Shown: positions 43,704 to 51,258 of the stretch, one piece after another
Layout: each line of letters begins with the position of its first letter
Numbering within the stretch: the stretch's first letter is position 1
Assembly: GCF_001424645.1 (NCBI RefSeq)
Contig: NZ_LMQR01000002.1
Span: 179-64,178 of the forward strand
Reading direction: 5' to 3'
DNA length: 64,000 bases
Origin: Frigoribacterium sp. Leaf415
Lineage (GTDB): Bacteria > Actinomycetota > Actinomycetes > Actinomycetales > Microbacteriaceae
Made by a program: the position numbers and the translations under genes
The notes under the pieces: generated by a model
Seen by the model: only the letters and a program-made list of their open reading frames with translations
Told to the model about the DNA's origin: nothing
The model's database searches: none

Positions 43704-44953
43704 GCGCGACGGTCCATCACGACGACGGTGACGTCGTCGCGCGAGAGTCGTCGGTGCGTGAGGGCCGCCATGGACTCGAGCAGGCCGGGCCCGTCGGAGC
43801 CGCCCGCGCGGGGCCGCGTCGCGAGCCGCCCGACCTCGAGGGCCCAGTCGATCTCGTCGTCGAGGACGTCGAGCACGCCGTCGCTCATGACGATCAGCTG
43901 GTCCCCGACGCCGAGGCGGGTCGTCTCGGTGACGTGCTGCTGCTCGTCGAGCCCCAGGGGCAGCCCCGTGCCCGCGAGGTGCTGGACGGTGCCGTCGGCT
44001 CGGACGATGACCGCCAGCCCCGACCCGGCGTCGACGAACGACAACTCGTCCGTGTCGAGGTCGAGGACGGCGTGGAAGTAGGTGACGAACGAGCCGGTGC
44101 GCTGCAGGTCGGTCTGCACGGCCCGTTCGATGCGGTCGACCGCGAGGCCGAGTTCGCGTCCGGCGGCGACGTGCGGCGAGGCCGCCCGGCAGGCCGCCCG
44201 GACGGACGAGCCGATGATGGCCGCCCCGACGCCCTTGCCCATCACGTCGCCGACCGCCATGTGCACGAACCGGCCGATGAGCCCGTAGTCGTAGTAGTCG
44301 CCCCCGACGCTCAGCGACGGCAGGCAGATCCCCTCGACGCGGACGCCCTCGACCTCGAGGGGCTCGGCCGGCAACAGCGCCTGCTGCGTCGACCGGGCGG
44401 CCGAGGCCTCGGCGTCGGCGAGCAGTTCGACCTGCGCCCAGGCGGCCAGGTCGCGGAACTCGGCCATCTCGTCGTCCGAGAGCTGCCGGGGCTCGGCGTC
44501 CATCAGGCAGAACGAGCCGACGACGTTGCCCGAACCGTCGCGCAGCGGGTGCCCGACGTAGAAGCCCAGCCCGTTGTCGTTGAACGCACCGAGGTCGGCG
44601 AACCGCGGGTCGACGCGGGCGTCGTCGGTCGTGATGATCTCGCCGGTGTCGGTCACGAGGCTGCACGGGGTGTCGGAGCGCCCGGACTCGGGGTCGTCGA
44701 AACCGGACCGCCCGACGTAGAGCGCGCGCTCGTGGTCCATGACCGTGACGGACGACAACGGCACGCCGAACACGGCCCGGGCCACGCGGGTCACGCGGTC
44801 CAGGCGGTCCTCGTGGCCGGACTCGACGATGCCGAGGCTCTCGACCGCCCGCTGCCGACGTTCTTCGCGGGCTTCGTCCCTGATCAAGCGGCTCCCCTCA
44901 GTGGGCGCGCCTGGTGGGAGCGTGCCGTTCTCCGAACGGCTCAACGATGCCAC
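43700..44953 (-). CDS. GAF-PP2C (SpoIIE/RsbU) serine phosphatase
   Basis: A 417-residue signalling protein. Residues about 40-185 form a GAF-type sensor (FGVPLSSVTVMDHERALYVG, TPCSLVTDTG, GHPLRDGSGNVVGSFCLMD), a linker helix follows, and 205-415 form the SpoIIE phosphatase with metal residues in VGGDYYDY, VGDVMGKGVGAA, IVMSDGVLDV and RDDVTVVVMD. It should dephosphorylate the STAS antagonist in response to a signal sensed by GAF. GTG 44953 has GAGGGGGG five bases upstream. It is the first gene of the operon and overlaps the glycosyltransferase gene. Confidence 0.88.
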   Translation of the reverse strand: MASLSRSENGTLPPGAPTEGSRLIRDEAREERRQRAVESLGIVESGHEDRLDRVTRVARAVFGVPLSSVTVMDHERALYVGRSGFDDPESGRSDTPCSLVTDTGEIITTDDARVDPRFADLGAFNDNGLGFYVGHPLRDGSGNVVGSFCLMDAEPRQLSDDEMAEFRDLAAWAQVELLADAEASAARSTQQALLPAEPLEVEGVRVEGICLPSLSVGGDYYDYGLIGRFVHMAVGDVMGKGVGAAIIGSSVRAACRAASPHVAAGRELGLAVDRIERAVQTDLQRTGSFVTYFHAVLDLDTDELSFVDAGSGLAVIVRADGTVQHLAGTGLPLGLDEQQHVTETTRLGVGDQLIVMSDGVLDVLDDEIDWALEVGRLATRPRAGGSDGPGLLESMAALTHRRLSRDDVTVVVMDRRA

Positions 44954-44993
44954 AGACCCCCCTCGTCGGTCATGACCACAAAAAGGGGGACAC

Positions 44994-45035
44994 CGAGGAG
45001 GCGCGGTGCCGGTCGACCGGCACCGCGCCTCCTCG
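44994..45035. terminator. Perfect 42-bp palindrome containing the dispersed motif
   Basis: The two 21-nt arms are fully complementary with no loop; each contains GAGGAGGCGCGG. It lies 40 bp upstream of the phosphatase operon and 10 bp downstream of the lipoprotein stop, where it would terminate the lipoprotein transcript. As DNA it could extrude a cruciform. Confidence 0.75.
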
Positions 45036-45045
45036 ACGGCTCGCG

Positions 45046-45651
45046 TCAGTCGAGGAAGTCGAGGACCACGTCGAGCGCACGAGCCGGTTCGAGAGGCGCT
45101 TCGGTCCCGGCCGGAGCCGCGACGAAGATGCTCAGCAGGCCGTGCGGGGTCAGTACGACCGAACCGCCGCCGACGACCGGTGCGTCGGCATCGGCCGTGG
45201 CGACGAACGCCCGGCCGTCGAAAGCGTCCACACGCTCGTCGTCGACCTGCTCGAGGGAGAGCCCGTCGATGTTCTCGTCCGTCGGCACCTCGGCGTCCAT
45301 CCCGGCCGCGTCGAGCTCCTTCACCGTCGCGATGAACCCGACGCGTGACCCGTCGGCCGCGCTGGTCCAGGTGCAGCTCGCCTCGTCGTCGCCGATGGTC
45401 GACGTCTCGGCGACGAGGGTCCGCCCCGTGACGAGGTCGCCCAGCACGACGCCCGCGGCGTCGCAGTCGGCGGGCAACGTGAACTCGCCGGACGCCTGCT
45501 CGGCGGCGTCGGCCGTGGCCGTCGCCTGACCGGTCGACGACCGACCGGCGTCACCGGAGTCGTCACCGCCGCCGGTGCAGCCGGCGAGCATCAGCGTGAG
45601 CGCGACGGCCCCGGTGACGGTGGCGAGTGCTGGTGTGGTGGTGAAGCGCAT
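45046..45651 (-). CDS. DUF3558-like lipoprotein
   Basis: A 201-residue lipoprotein with the lipobox LMLAGCTGG, an Asp/Ser/Thr-rich linker and a C-terminal domain holding two cysteines (ADCDAAG and ASCTW), whose spacing and Trp fit DUF3558-type actinobacterial lipoproteins. Function of the family is unknown. It is monocistronic, facing the same way as the phosphatase operon but separated from it by the palindrome at 44994-45035. Confidence 0.65.
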   Translation of the reverse strand: MRFTTTPALATVTGAVALTLMLAGCTGGGDDSGDAGRSSTGQATATADAAEQASGEFTLPADCDAAGVVLGDLVTGRTLVAETSTIGDDEASCTWTSAADGSRVGFIATVKELDAAGMDAEVPTDENIDGLSLEQVDDERVDAFDGRAFVATADADAPVVGGGSVVLTPHGLLSIFVAAPAGTEAPLEPARALDVVLDFLD

Positions 45652-45728
45652 GATGATCCCCCGATGGTGCGCCGGACCCCTTCCGACGACCGCCTCAGCC
45701 TAGACGGGTCGGTCCACCTCGGGGCCGG

Positions 45729-46142
45729 TCAGTTGCCGGGCCAGAACCGGGCGATCAGGTCCTGGATGAACGGGATCAGGTCCTGCACCTGGTCGACTCC
45801 GGCGAGCGCGACGGCCACGAGGGGCCACAGCGACACGACGAGCGTCGAGATCACGGCCGCCACCCCGAGCACCCAGGCCAGGGCACCGTTGCGCACCTTC
45901 ACGATGAGCAGCAGCAACACCAGGGCCAGGACGTAACCGATGGCGATCCCCGCGGCGATCGAGCCGACGGGCACGTCGAGGGCACCGGCCGTCCCGCCGT
46001 CCGCCGCACCGATCAGGGTGAGGACGGGCAGCAGCACGCCGACGACGATCAGCACGCAGAGGACGACCGAGGTCACCAGGGCGGCCCAGACGGCCCGCGG
46101 CCGAGGGCGTCGGGTCGTCATCGTGGTGCGCCGGCCGAACAT
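45729..46142 (-). CDS. Small integral membrane protein at the end of the Asp23 operon
   Basis: A 137-residue protein with three or four hydrophobic segments (AALVTSVVLCVLIVVGVLL, GIAIGYVLALVLLLLIV, LAWVLGVAAVISTLVVSLW) and a basic N terminus. No family recognised. The start ATG shares its first base with the preceding stop (TGATG), and GGAGAA lies just upstream. As the last member of the envelope-stress operon it may help anchor or tune the Asp23 complex; that is inference. Confidence 0.6.
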   Translation of the reverse strand: MFGRRTTMTTRRPRPRAVWAALVTSVVLCVLIVVGVLLPVLTLIGAADGGTAGALDVPVGSIAAGIAIGYVLALVLLLLIVKVRNGALAWVLGVAAVISTLVVSLWPLVAVALAGVDQVQDLIPFIQDLIARFWPGN

Positions 46143-47206
46143 CACTTCTCCGTCGTCGCGACGTCGTCGCCGTCGACGACGACCTGCGCGTCGCTGTCGG
46201 AGTCGACCTCGACGGTCACGGTGCCGCCGTCGACGGTCACGGTCACGTCGGCGCCGTCGGCTTCGGCGTGGCGGCCGTCACCCGAGGAGGCGCGGGTGGC
46301 GTCGTCGTCCGAGGCCCGGTTCTCGTCCACCGCGTCGGCCACGCCGTCCACGGCGTCGGCAGCCTTCTCGCGGGCACCGGCGACGACCTCGGACGTCTTG
46401 TCCAGTGCGGCGTCGGTGGCGTCGGCGGTCGTCGAGCGGGCGTCCTCGCTGCGGTCCGCCGCGGAGTCGCGGGCGTCGGCAGCAGCGTCCTTCGCCTGGT
46501 CGGCCACGTCGCGTGCCTTGTCGGCGACGTCGTCGGCCTTGTCGGCCGCCTTCTCGCCGACCTCGGCCGCGGTGGCCTTCGCCTGCTCGGCGACCTCGCC
46601 GGCCTTGTCGCCCAACTCGCGGGCCTTGTCGGACAGGTCGCTCGCCGCGGCCCCGGCCTTGTCGGACAGGTCGCTCGCCGCGACCGCGGCGCGGTCGCGT
46701 GCCTCGCCGGCGGCGGCCTTCGTCTTCTCGCCGGCCTCCTTCGCCCGGTCGCCCGCGTCCGAGACGACCTGCTTCGCCTTGTCCGCCGCGGCGTTCACCT
46801 TGTCGGCGGCGTCCTCGTCGGAGTCGAACGGACCGTGCACGTCCGTGACGGTCACGTTGACCGTGACCTCCTCGCCGTCGAGCTGCCCGACGGCGTGCTG
46901 GACCTGCGTGCGGACGGTGTCGGCGAGCGTGGTGACGTTGGTGGGGTACTCGGCGACGACGGCGATGTCGACCACGAGTCCCTCGTCGGTGGTGCCGGCG
47001 CGGACGCCCGGGACGGAGCCCGTGCCGATCGCCGTGCGCAGGGCACCGGCCAGCCGCTGGGGTGCGCTGCCGAGGGCGTGGACGCCCGAGACGCCGAGGA
47101 CGGTGACGCCGATCGTGTGCTCGAGGACCTCCTCGGGCGAGCGGGCCTGGGTGGACGCCGCGGCGTCGATGTCGATGGGGGTGACGTGGTGGGTGGACTC
47201 GTTCAT
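46142..47206 (-). CDS. Asp23-family protein with a long LEA-like helical tail
   Basis: A 354-residue protein. Residues 20-125 are an Asp23/Gls24 domain (TIGVTVLGVSGVHALG, VVDIAVVAEYPTNV, VTVNVTVTDVHGPF). Residues 130-300 are a Lys/Ala/Asp-rich repetitive helix with 11-residue periodicity (DKAKQVVSDAGDRAKEAGEK style), like late-embryogenesis-abundant proteins or apolipoproteins. The C terminus is a short Val/Asp-rich strand region. The tail is absent from ordinary Asp23 proteins of about 150 residues. It may coat the membrane or protect against desiccation. ATG 47206 lies 96 bp after AmaP. Confidence 0.75.
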   Translation of the reverse strand: MNESTHHVTPIDIDAAASTQARSPEEVLEHTIGVTVLGVSGVHALGSAPQRLAGALRTAIGTGSVPGVRAGTTDEGLVVDIAVVAEYPTNVTTLADTVRTQVQHAVGQLDGEEVTVNVTVTDVHGPFDSDEDAADKVNAAADKAKQVVSDAGDRAKEAGEKTKAAAGEARDRAAVAASDLSDKAGAAASDLSDKARELGDKAGEVAEQAKATAAEVGEKAADKADDVADKARDVADQAKDAAADARDSAADRSEDARSTTADATDAALDKTSEVVAGAREKAADAVDGVADAVDENRASDDDATRASSGDGRHAEADGADVTVTVDGGTVTVEVDSDSDAQVVVDGDDVATTEK

Positions 47207-47302
47207 GAGACCGGCCTTTCATCGTGGAACGTGGGTGGTGCGACGGACGGCCCCCGTCCTCGGTCGAGGGCGAGGGCCGTCCGCGCGGTGGGGCGACGGG
47301 CG

Positions 47303-47905
47303 TCAGTCGAGGCGGGTGGCCGACGACATCTGGCTGCGGAGTCCGCCGTTGATCTGGATCACGACGGGAGTCTCGGTGCCGAGGACGCCGTCCCAGTGGG
47401 CGACGGCCTGGTCGATGCTCCGACGGATGTCGGTCGGCGAGACACCCCGGCGGGCGTTCGCGGTGACGCGCAGGACCGACTCACGCTTGACGCGGAAGGC
47501 GGTGACGTCCACCGAGACGATGCCCGGGGTGTCGGCCAGCGCCTCCTCGAGGACCTGTTCGGCGACCTTCGCGTCGATGACCAGGCGACCACCGGTGGTC
47601 TGGTCACGACGCGAACCCTCGTCGACGGTGAGCAGCGTGCCGGTCTGGCCGTGCCCCTGTCGCAGGGCGAACCAGGCGAGCAGGACGATCAGCACGAGGC
47701 TGGCCGCCGCGACGACCCAGAGGATCCACGGCTGCTCGGTGAGGGCGTCGGTGGTCGGGCCCTTCACGTCGGAGGCACCCTGCGAGACGGTCTGCTGGAC
47801 GTCGGGCCACAGGGCTCCGACGGCCACCGCTCCACCGGCGAGCAGCAGCACGAGGCCGATGACGAAGACGACGATGCGGTTCAGGGCGCGATTGGTGCTG
47901 TTCAT
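47303..47905 (-). CDS. amaP: AmaP-like Asp23 membrane anchor
   Basis: A 200-residue protein with two N-terminal helices (IVVFVIGLVLLLAGGAVAVGALW and LWVVAAASLVLIVLLAWFALR), then a cytoplasmic Asp23-like alpha/beta domain (GGRLVIDAKVAEQVLEEAL, VSVDVTAFRVKRE). In staphylococci AmaP holds Asp23 at the membrane during envelope stress; the layout and topology here agree. The start overlaps the DUF6286 gene by four bases. The symbol is by family similarity. Confidence 0.75.
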   Translation of the reverse strand: MNSTNRALNRIVVFVIGLVLLLAGGAVAVGALWPDVQQTVSQGASDVKGPTTDALTEQPWILWVVAAASLVLIVLLAWFALRQGHGQTGTLLTVDEGSRRDQTTGGRLVIDAKVAEQVLEEALADTPGIVSVDVTAFRVKRESVLRVTANARRGVSPTDIRRSIDQAVAHWDGVLGTETPVVIQINGGLRSQMSSATRLD

Positions 47906-48480
47906 GAGCCGACCGTTCCTTTCTCGGACAGCTTGACCTTGTGACGCAGGGCCGGGCTGAAGTCGTAGGCGCCCAGTTCGTCACGGACGGCCTCGTCGAT
48001 GCTGCGGACGTCGGTCTGACGTCCGGAGGTGCGGGTGACCTCGATCAGGGCGCTGCGCTTGCCGACGCTGACGTTGACCTGCGAGGGGTCGACGTCACCG
48101 GCGTAGCTCGCGGTGCGGGCCAGCGAGCGGGCGATGACCCGGTCGTCGACCACGGCCACGGTGCGCTCGGCCTTGCCGCCACGGCGGCCACGACGGCCCG
48201 GGGCGAGCGACACGACGATCAGGACGAGCCCGATCAGCGCCACGACGATCGCGACGGCGGTCAGGACGCCGACGGGCGCGCTCGCGGCGTCCAGGGTCGA
48301 ACCGACGAGGTCGGTCGGCGCCAGGAGCAGCGGAGCCGTCCCGACGGCGGCGAGGACCGCCTCGGTGCCGATCCACGCCAGGGCGACGATCAACAGGACG
48401 GCGAGCGTGATGGCGATGCCGGCCCGGGACGAGTGCGTCTCGCGGCGCACGATGCGCTTGTAGAGCGATGCGGTGCTCAT
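47902..48480 (-). CDS. DUF6286-type membrane protein
   Basis: A 192-residue protein with a basic start, helix ITLAVLLIVALAWIGTEAVLA, a second helix VLTAVAIVVALIGLVLIVVSL and a cytoplasmic region (DDRVIARSLARTASYAGDVDPSQVNVSVGKR) that mirrors the AmaP soluble domain. DUF6286 proteins accompany Asp23 genes in actinobacteria. It overlaps neighbours on both sides by four bases. Function is unknown beyond the envelope context. Confidence 0.75.
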   Translation of the reverse strand: MSTASLYKRIVRRETHSSRAGIAITLAVLLIVALAWIGTEAVLAAVGTAPLLLAPTDLVGSTLDAASAPVGVLTAVAIVVALIGLVLIVVSLAPGRRGRRGGKAERTVAVVDDRVIARSLARTASYAGDVDPSQVNVSVGKRSALIEVTRTSGRQTDVRSIDEAVRDELGAYDFSPALRHKVKLSEKGTVGS

Positions 48481-48830
48481 GCGACGCGCTTCCTCTCTCG
48501 GATGTCGGCGCCCGTGATCTGCAGGTCGACCTTGTCGATGCTCGACCCGGTCAGTTGCAGCACACGGTCTCGGATGGTGGACTGGGCCGTCGTGAGGCGG
48601 TCCAGCAGGGTGCCCGAACGGCGTTCGGAGACGCCCAGGGGCGAGACCCGGATGGGGGTCTTGGCGATCACGCTGAGAGCGCCGTCGTGGTCGGCCAGCT
48701 CGACCGACACCTTCGACGCGGAGACCTCGAGGGCCTCCGCGGTGACGGCCGAGACGACCCGACGCACGGCACGTGACGTGATCTTGTTCCGGCCGTGGAG
48801 GGCCTGGTCGGCCGTCACCGCCGCGGTCAC
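48477..48830 (-). CDS. Asp23/Gls24 family protein, truncated form
   Basis: A 117-residue soluble protein: GRNKITSRAVRRVVSAVTAEAL and VSVELADHDGALSVIAKTPIRV match the Asp23 core, with a basic C terminus. GTG 48830 overlaps the preceding stop (GTGA). One of three Asp23-type genes in this operon; it lacks the acidic extensions of the other two. Confidence 0.7.
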   Translation of the reverse strand: MTAAVTADQALHGRNKITSRAVRRVVSAVTAEALEVSASKVSVELADHDGALSVIAKTPIRVSPLGVSERRSGTLLDRLTTAQSTIRDRVLQLTGSSIDKVDLQITGADIRERKRVA

Positions 48831-49015
48831 GACGACCGCCGCCCGCGGAGTGCGTCGGCCAGGCCTCGGATGTCGAGCTTGCCCTCGACGACGCGGCCGA
48901 CGCCGAACCCGATCGCCATCGCGATCGCGACGAACACGAAGGCCCAGAAGCCGAAGGCCACGGCGGTCAGTGCCAGGACGGCTCCGACCAGGATGCCGGT
49001 GGTCGTGGCGGTCAC
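48827..49015 (-). CDS. Small DUF2273-like membrane protein
   Basis: A 62-residue protein with two hydrophobic helices separated by a short turn (GILVGAVLALTAVAFGFWAFVFVAIAMAIG split by FGF) and a basic tail (LRGRRSS). Size and position fit DUF2273 proteins that sit beside Asp23/AmaP. GTG 49015 overlaps the preceding stop. It is at the lower limit of a confident gene, but coupling on both sides supports it. Confidence 0.75.
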   Translation of the reverse strand: MTATTTGILVGAVLALTAVAFGFWAFVFVAIAMAIGFGVGRVVEGKLDIRGLADALRGRRSS

Positions 49016-49455
49016 TTGACGCGGCTGTCGTTGTCGTCGTCGTTGTCGTCCTCGGAGGGGATGTAGACGTCCGAGATCGTGACGTTGACCTCGGTGACCT
49101 CCATGCCGACGACCTGCGAGATGGCGTCGGTGACGGCCTTGCGGACGTCGTCGGCGACCTTCTGCAGCTCGACGGGGTACTCGGCGACGATGACGATGTC
49201 GGCGGCGACCTGCTTCTCGCCGACCTCGACCGAGACGCCCTGGCCGCGGTCCTGCTGGTTGATCACGTTGCGGATCGCGCCGATGGCACGAGCGGCGCCG
49301 TTGCCGAGGTCGTGGACGCCACGCACCTCGCGGGCAGCGATGCCGGCGACCTTCGAGACGACGCCCTCGGCGATGGTGTTCTTGCCGGCGGCGTGCGACG
49401 ACGTGTTCTTGGCAGCAGCGGTGCTGGTGCTGGTGGCGGGGGTCACGTTGCTCAT
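49012..49455 (-). CDS. Asp23/Gls24 family envelope stress protein
   Basis: A 147-residue protein; the core reads NTIAEGVVSKVAGIAAREVRGVHDLG, GVSVEVGEKQVAADIVIVAEYPV and EVNVTISDVYIPSE, the strongest Asp23 match in the window. The N terminus is Ser/Thr/Ala-rich and the C terminus Asp-rich. ATG 49455 has AAGGAGAA upstream. It heads the seven-gene envelope-stress operon and is divergent from the sigma-factor gene, which may control it. Confidence 0.85.
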   Translation of the reverse strand: MSNVTPATSTSTAAAKNTSSHAAGKNTIAEGVVSKVAGIAAREVRGVHDLGNGAARAIGAIRNVINQQDRGQGVSVEVGEKQVAADIVIVAEYPVELQKVADDVRKAVTDAISQVVGMEVTEVNVTISDVYIPSEDDNDDDNDSRVK

Positions 49456-49633
49456 GATTTCTCCTTGTGCTGAGGCCGGGTGTGGAGCGGCCGATGTGTG
49501 AGTGCCCGTGAAGCGGGTCACATCATTCAGACGCATCGGTCACGACCGGTGTCATGGTGGGTCAGCCAGCTCTCAGCGAGCGATCCGCGACCACTCACTT
49601 TTCGGCCATCACGTCCCCCGATCCGGGCACGGG

Positions 49634-50269
49634 GTGGTAGTCAAGGAGGCGCAGTGCGGGCCACCCGGCCCGTGCACCAAGTCCCGCCCCGTCCGATCGC
49701 AGGAGGTCGTCATCACCACCGACGACCCCCTCCTCGACGCCGCGGACGCGACGTTGGCCGTCCGGGCGCGCGACGGCGACGTGCAGGCCTACGAGGTCAT
49801 CGCCCGGCGTCACGGACCGCTGATGCGGGTGTATGCCGCGCGCCTGCTGGGCTCCGACCTCGAGTCGGACGACGTGGTGCAGGACGCGTTCCTCACCGCG
49901 TGGCGACGCCTGGCCGACCTCGACGACCCGTCCCGGGTGCGCAACTGGCTGATGCGCATCGTCAGCAACAAGGCGGTCGACCGTCTGCGGGTCCGGCGCG
50001 ACCACGACGACGTCGATCGGCTCGAGGTGTCGGCCCCGCGACACGAGACGCCCGAGCGTGTGGTCGAGGCCCGGCTGCAGCTCGACGCCATGTGGTCGGC
50101 GCTCGACAAGCTCCCCCTCGACCAGCGACGGTGTTGGCTGTTGCGAGAGACCGCCGACTACTCGTACGCGGACATCGCCGAGGCCCTCGACCTGCCCGTC
50201 TCGACGGTCCGGGGCAAGATCGCGCGGGCACGGGCGTTCCTGATCACCGAGATGGAGGCGTGGCGATGA
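49634..50269 (+). CDS. ECF-type sigma-70 family factor
   Basis: A sigma factor of about 185-211 residues. Region 2 includes YEVIARRHGPLMRVYAARLL and DDVVQDAFLTAWRRLADL; region 4 includes LDQRRCWLLRETADYSYADIAEALDLPVSTVRGKIARARAFL. The start is unclear: the strong AGGAGG at 49701 is followed at the right distance only by ATC (49712), not by ATG, GTG or TTG. The in-frame GTG at 49634 is given here as the nearest canonical start, with no ribosome site. It overlaps the next gene by four bases. Divergent from the Asp23 operon, which it probably activates. Confidence 0.75.
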   Translation: MVVKEAQCGPPGPCTKSRPVRSQEVVITTDDPLLDAADATLAVRARDGDVQAYEVIARRHGPLMRVYAARLLGSDLESDDVVQDAFLTAWRRLADLDDPSRVRNWLMRIVSNKAVDRLRVRRDHDDVDRLEVSAPRHETPERVVEARLQLDAMWSALDKLPLDQRRCWLLRETADYSYADIAEALDLPVSTVRGKIARARAFLITEMEAWR

Positions 50270-50874
50270 GCATCGACGACCATTCCCCCCTCGACGTGCC
50301 CGAGACCGACGACACGGTCGACGGCATCCCGGTCGACCGTCTCGTCGACTACCTCGACGCCGGGCGCACGCCGCGCGACCCGGCCATCGAGGGGTCCGCC
50401 GCCTGCCGGCTGTACCTGCAGTCGCTGGCCCGGGTGCACGAGCTGTCCCGCGCCTCCCTCGAGGACCGGGCCACCCGGGAGCCCGACCGCGACGGCGCCT
50501 GGATCGACGGCCTCCTCGACTCGATCCGTCGCGAGGTCGTGGGCGGTCGCGAGATTCCGGTGACGCACCCCGACCCCTCGGTGCGGTTGAGCGTCACCGA
50601 GGCCGCGGCACGCGGGCTGGTGCGCCGGGCGGGCGACGCACAGCCCGGCGTCGTGCTCGGTTCGACGGCCTTCGAGGGCGACCTGACGACGGCGGGGGCC
50701 GACGTGGTCGTCCGGGTGACGGCCGCGGCCCGGTACGGACTCGACCTCGGCGCCGTCGCGGACGAGCTGCGCACGCGCATCACCGAGACGTTGACCCGGC
50801 ACACCGGGCTGACCGTCACGAGGGTCGACGTGCTCGTCGACGACGTCTTCGTGGCGAGGGAGGACGACCGATGA
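50266..50874 (+). CDS. Unknown protein with Asp23-like C-terminal half
   Basis: A 202-residue protein coupled to the sigma gene (ATGA). The acidic N-terminal half has a predicted helical region (ACRLYLQSLARVHELSRASLEDRA) and could act as a regulator of the sigma factor, in the manner of small anti-sigma proteins. The C-terminal half (ADVVVRVTAAARYGLDLGAVADELRTRI, VTRVDVLVDDVFV) resembles the Asp23 fold. No membrane segment is present. The role is inferred from position. Confidence 0.6.
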   Translation: MSIDDHSPLDVPETDDTVDGIPVDRLVDYLDAGRTPRDPAIEGSAACRLYLQSLARVHELSRASLEDRATREPDRDGAWIDGLLDSIRREVVGGREIPVTHPDPSVRLSVTEAAARGLVRRAGDAQPGVVLGSTAFEGDLTTAGADVVVRVTAAARYGLDLGAVADELRTRITETLTRHTGLTVTRVDVLVDDVFVAREDDR

Positions 50875-51206
50875 GCGACGACGCGCTCTCCCGTGACCTG
50901 ACCGAGGCGCTGCGCGGCGTCGGGGGCGTCGTGGACGTGTTCGACGCCCACCCGATCGTCGAGGGCGCCGTCCGCGTCGTCGCTGCGGGACTCGACCTCG
51001 CGGGTTCGACCGGCCTCGTCGAGATCTCGCGGGCGCCCGGGTCGGTGTCCGTCACCGCCCACGTGGCGACCGCGCTGGACTCCCCGACGCCCGAGACGCT
51101 GGCCCGAGCGGCCGAGGCACTGCGTGGACGTCTGGCCGCCTCCGGCCTCGCGGGCGACGAGGTCATGGTGTCGGTCTCGGCCCGCCTGGTCGACGCGCCC
51201 CGCTGA
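50871..51206 (+). CDS. Small hypothetical protein of the sigma-factor operon
   Basis: A 111-residue soluble protein overlapping the previous gene by four bases. It alternates strands and helices (VVDVFDAHPIVEGAVRVVAAG, GSVSVTAHVATAL, ARAAEALRGRLAASG), reminiscent of the Asp23-type alpha/beta unit but without a clear match. It completes a three-gene unit with the sigma factor. Confidence 0.6.
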   Translation: MSDDALSRDLTEALRGVGGVVDVFDAHPIVEGAVRVVAAGLDLAGSTGLVEISRAPGSVSVTAHVATALDSPTPETLARAAEALRGRLAASGLAGDEVMVSVSARLVDAPR

Positions 51207-51214
51207 CTCACCAG

Positions 51215-51247
51215 GAGACGAATTGCTATAATATAGCAATTCATCTC
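51215..51247. promoter_or_regulatory. AT-rich palindrome overlapping a consensus -10 box
   Basis: GAATTGCTATA, a central A and TATAGCAATTC (51220-51242) form a perfect 11-bp-arm palindrome; five flanking bases on each side extend it with one mismatch. A perfect TATAAT lies at its centre (51227-51232). It is 17 bp before the AAA ATPase start. Bound protein would directly occlude polymerase. Confidence 0.8.
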
Positions 51248-51258
51248 GTGGAGGCGTC

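Noticed and set aside
49502..49633. N-terminal extension of the sigma factor from 49502
   Set aside because: The first 44 residues are low-quality sequence with stop-free GC frame only and lie over the divergent Asp23 promoter.
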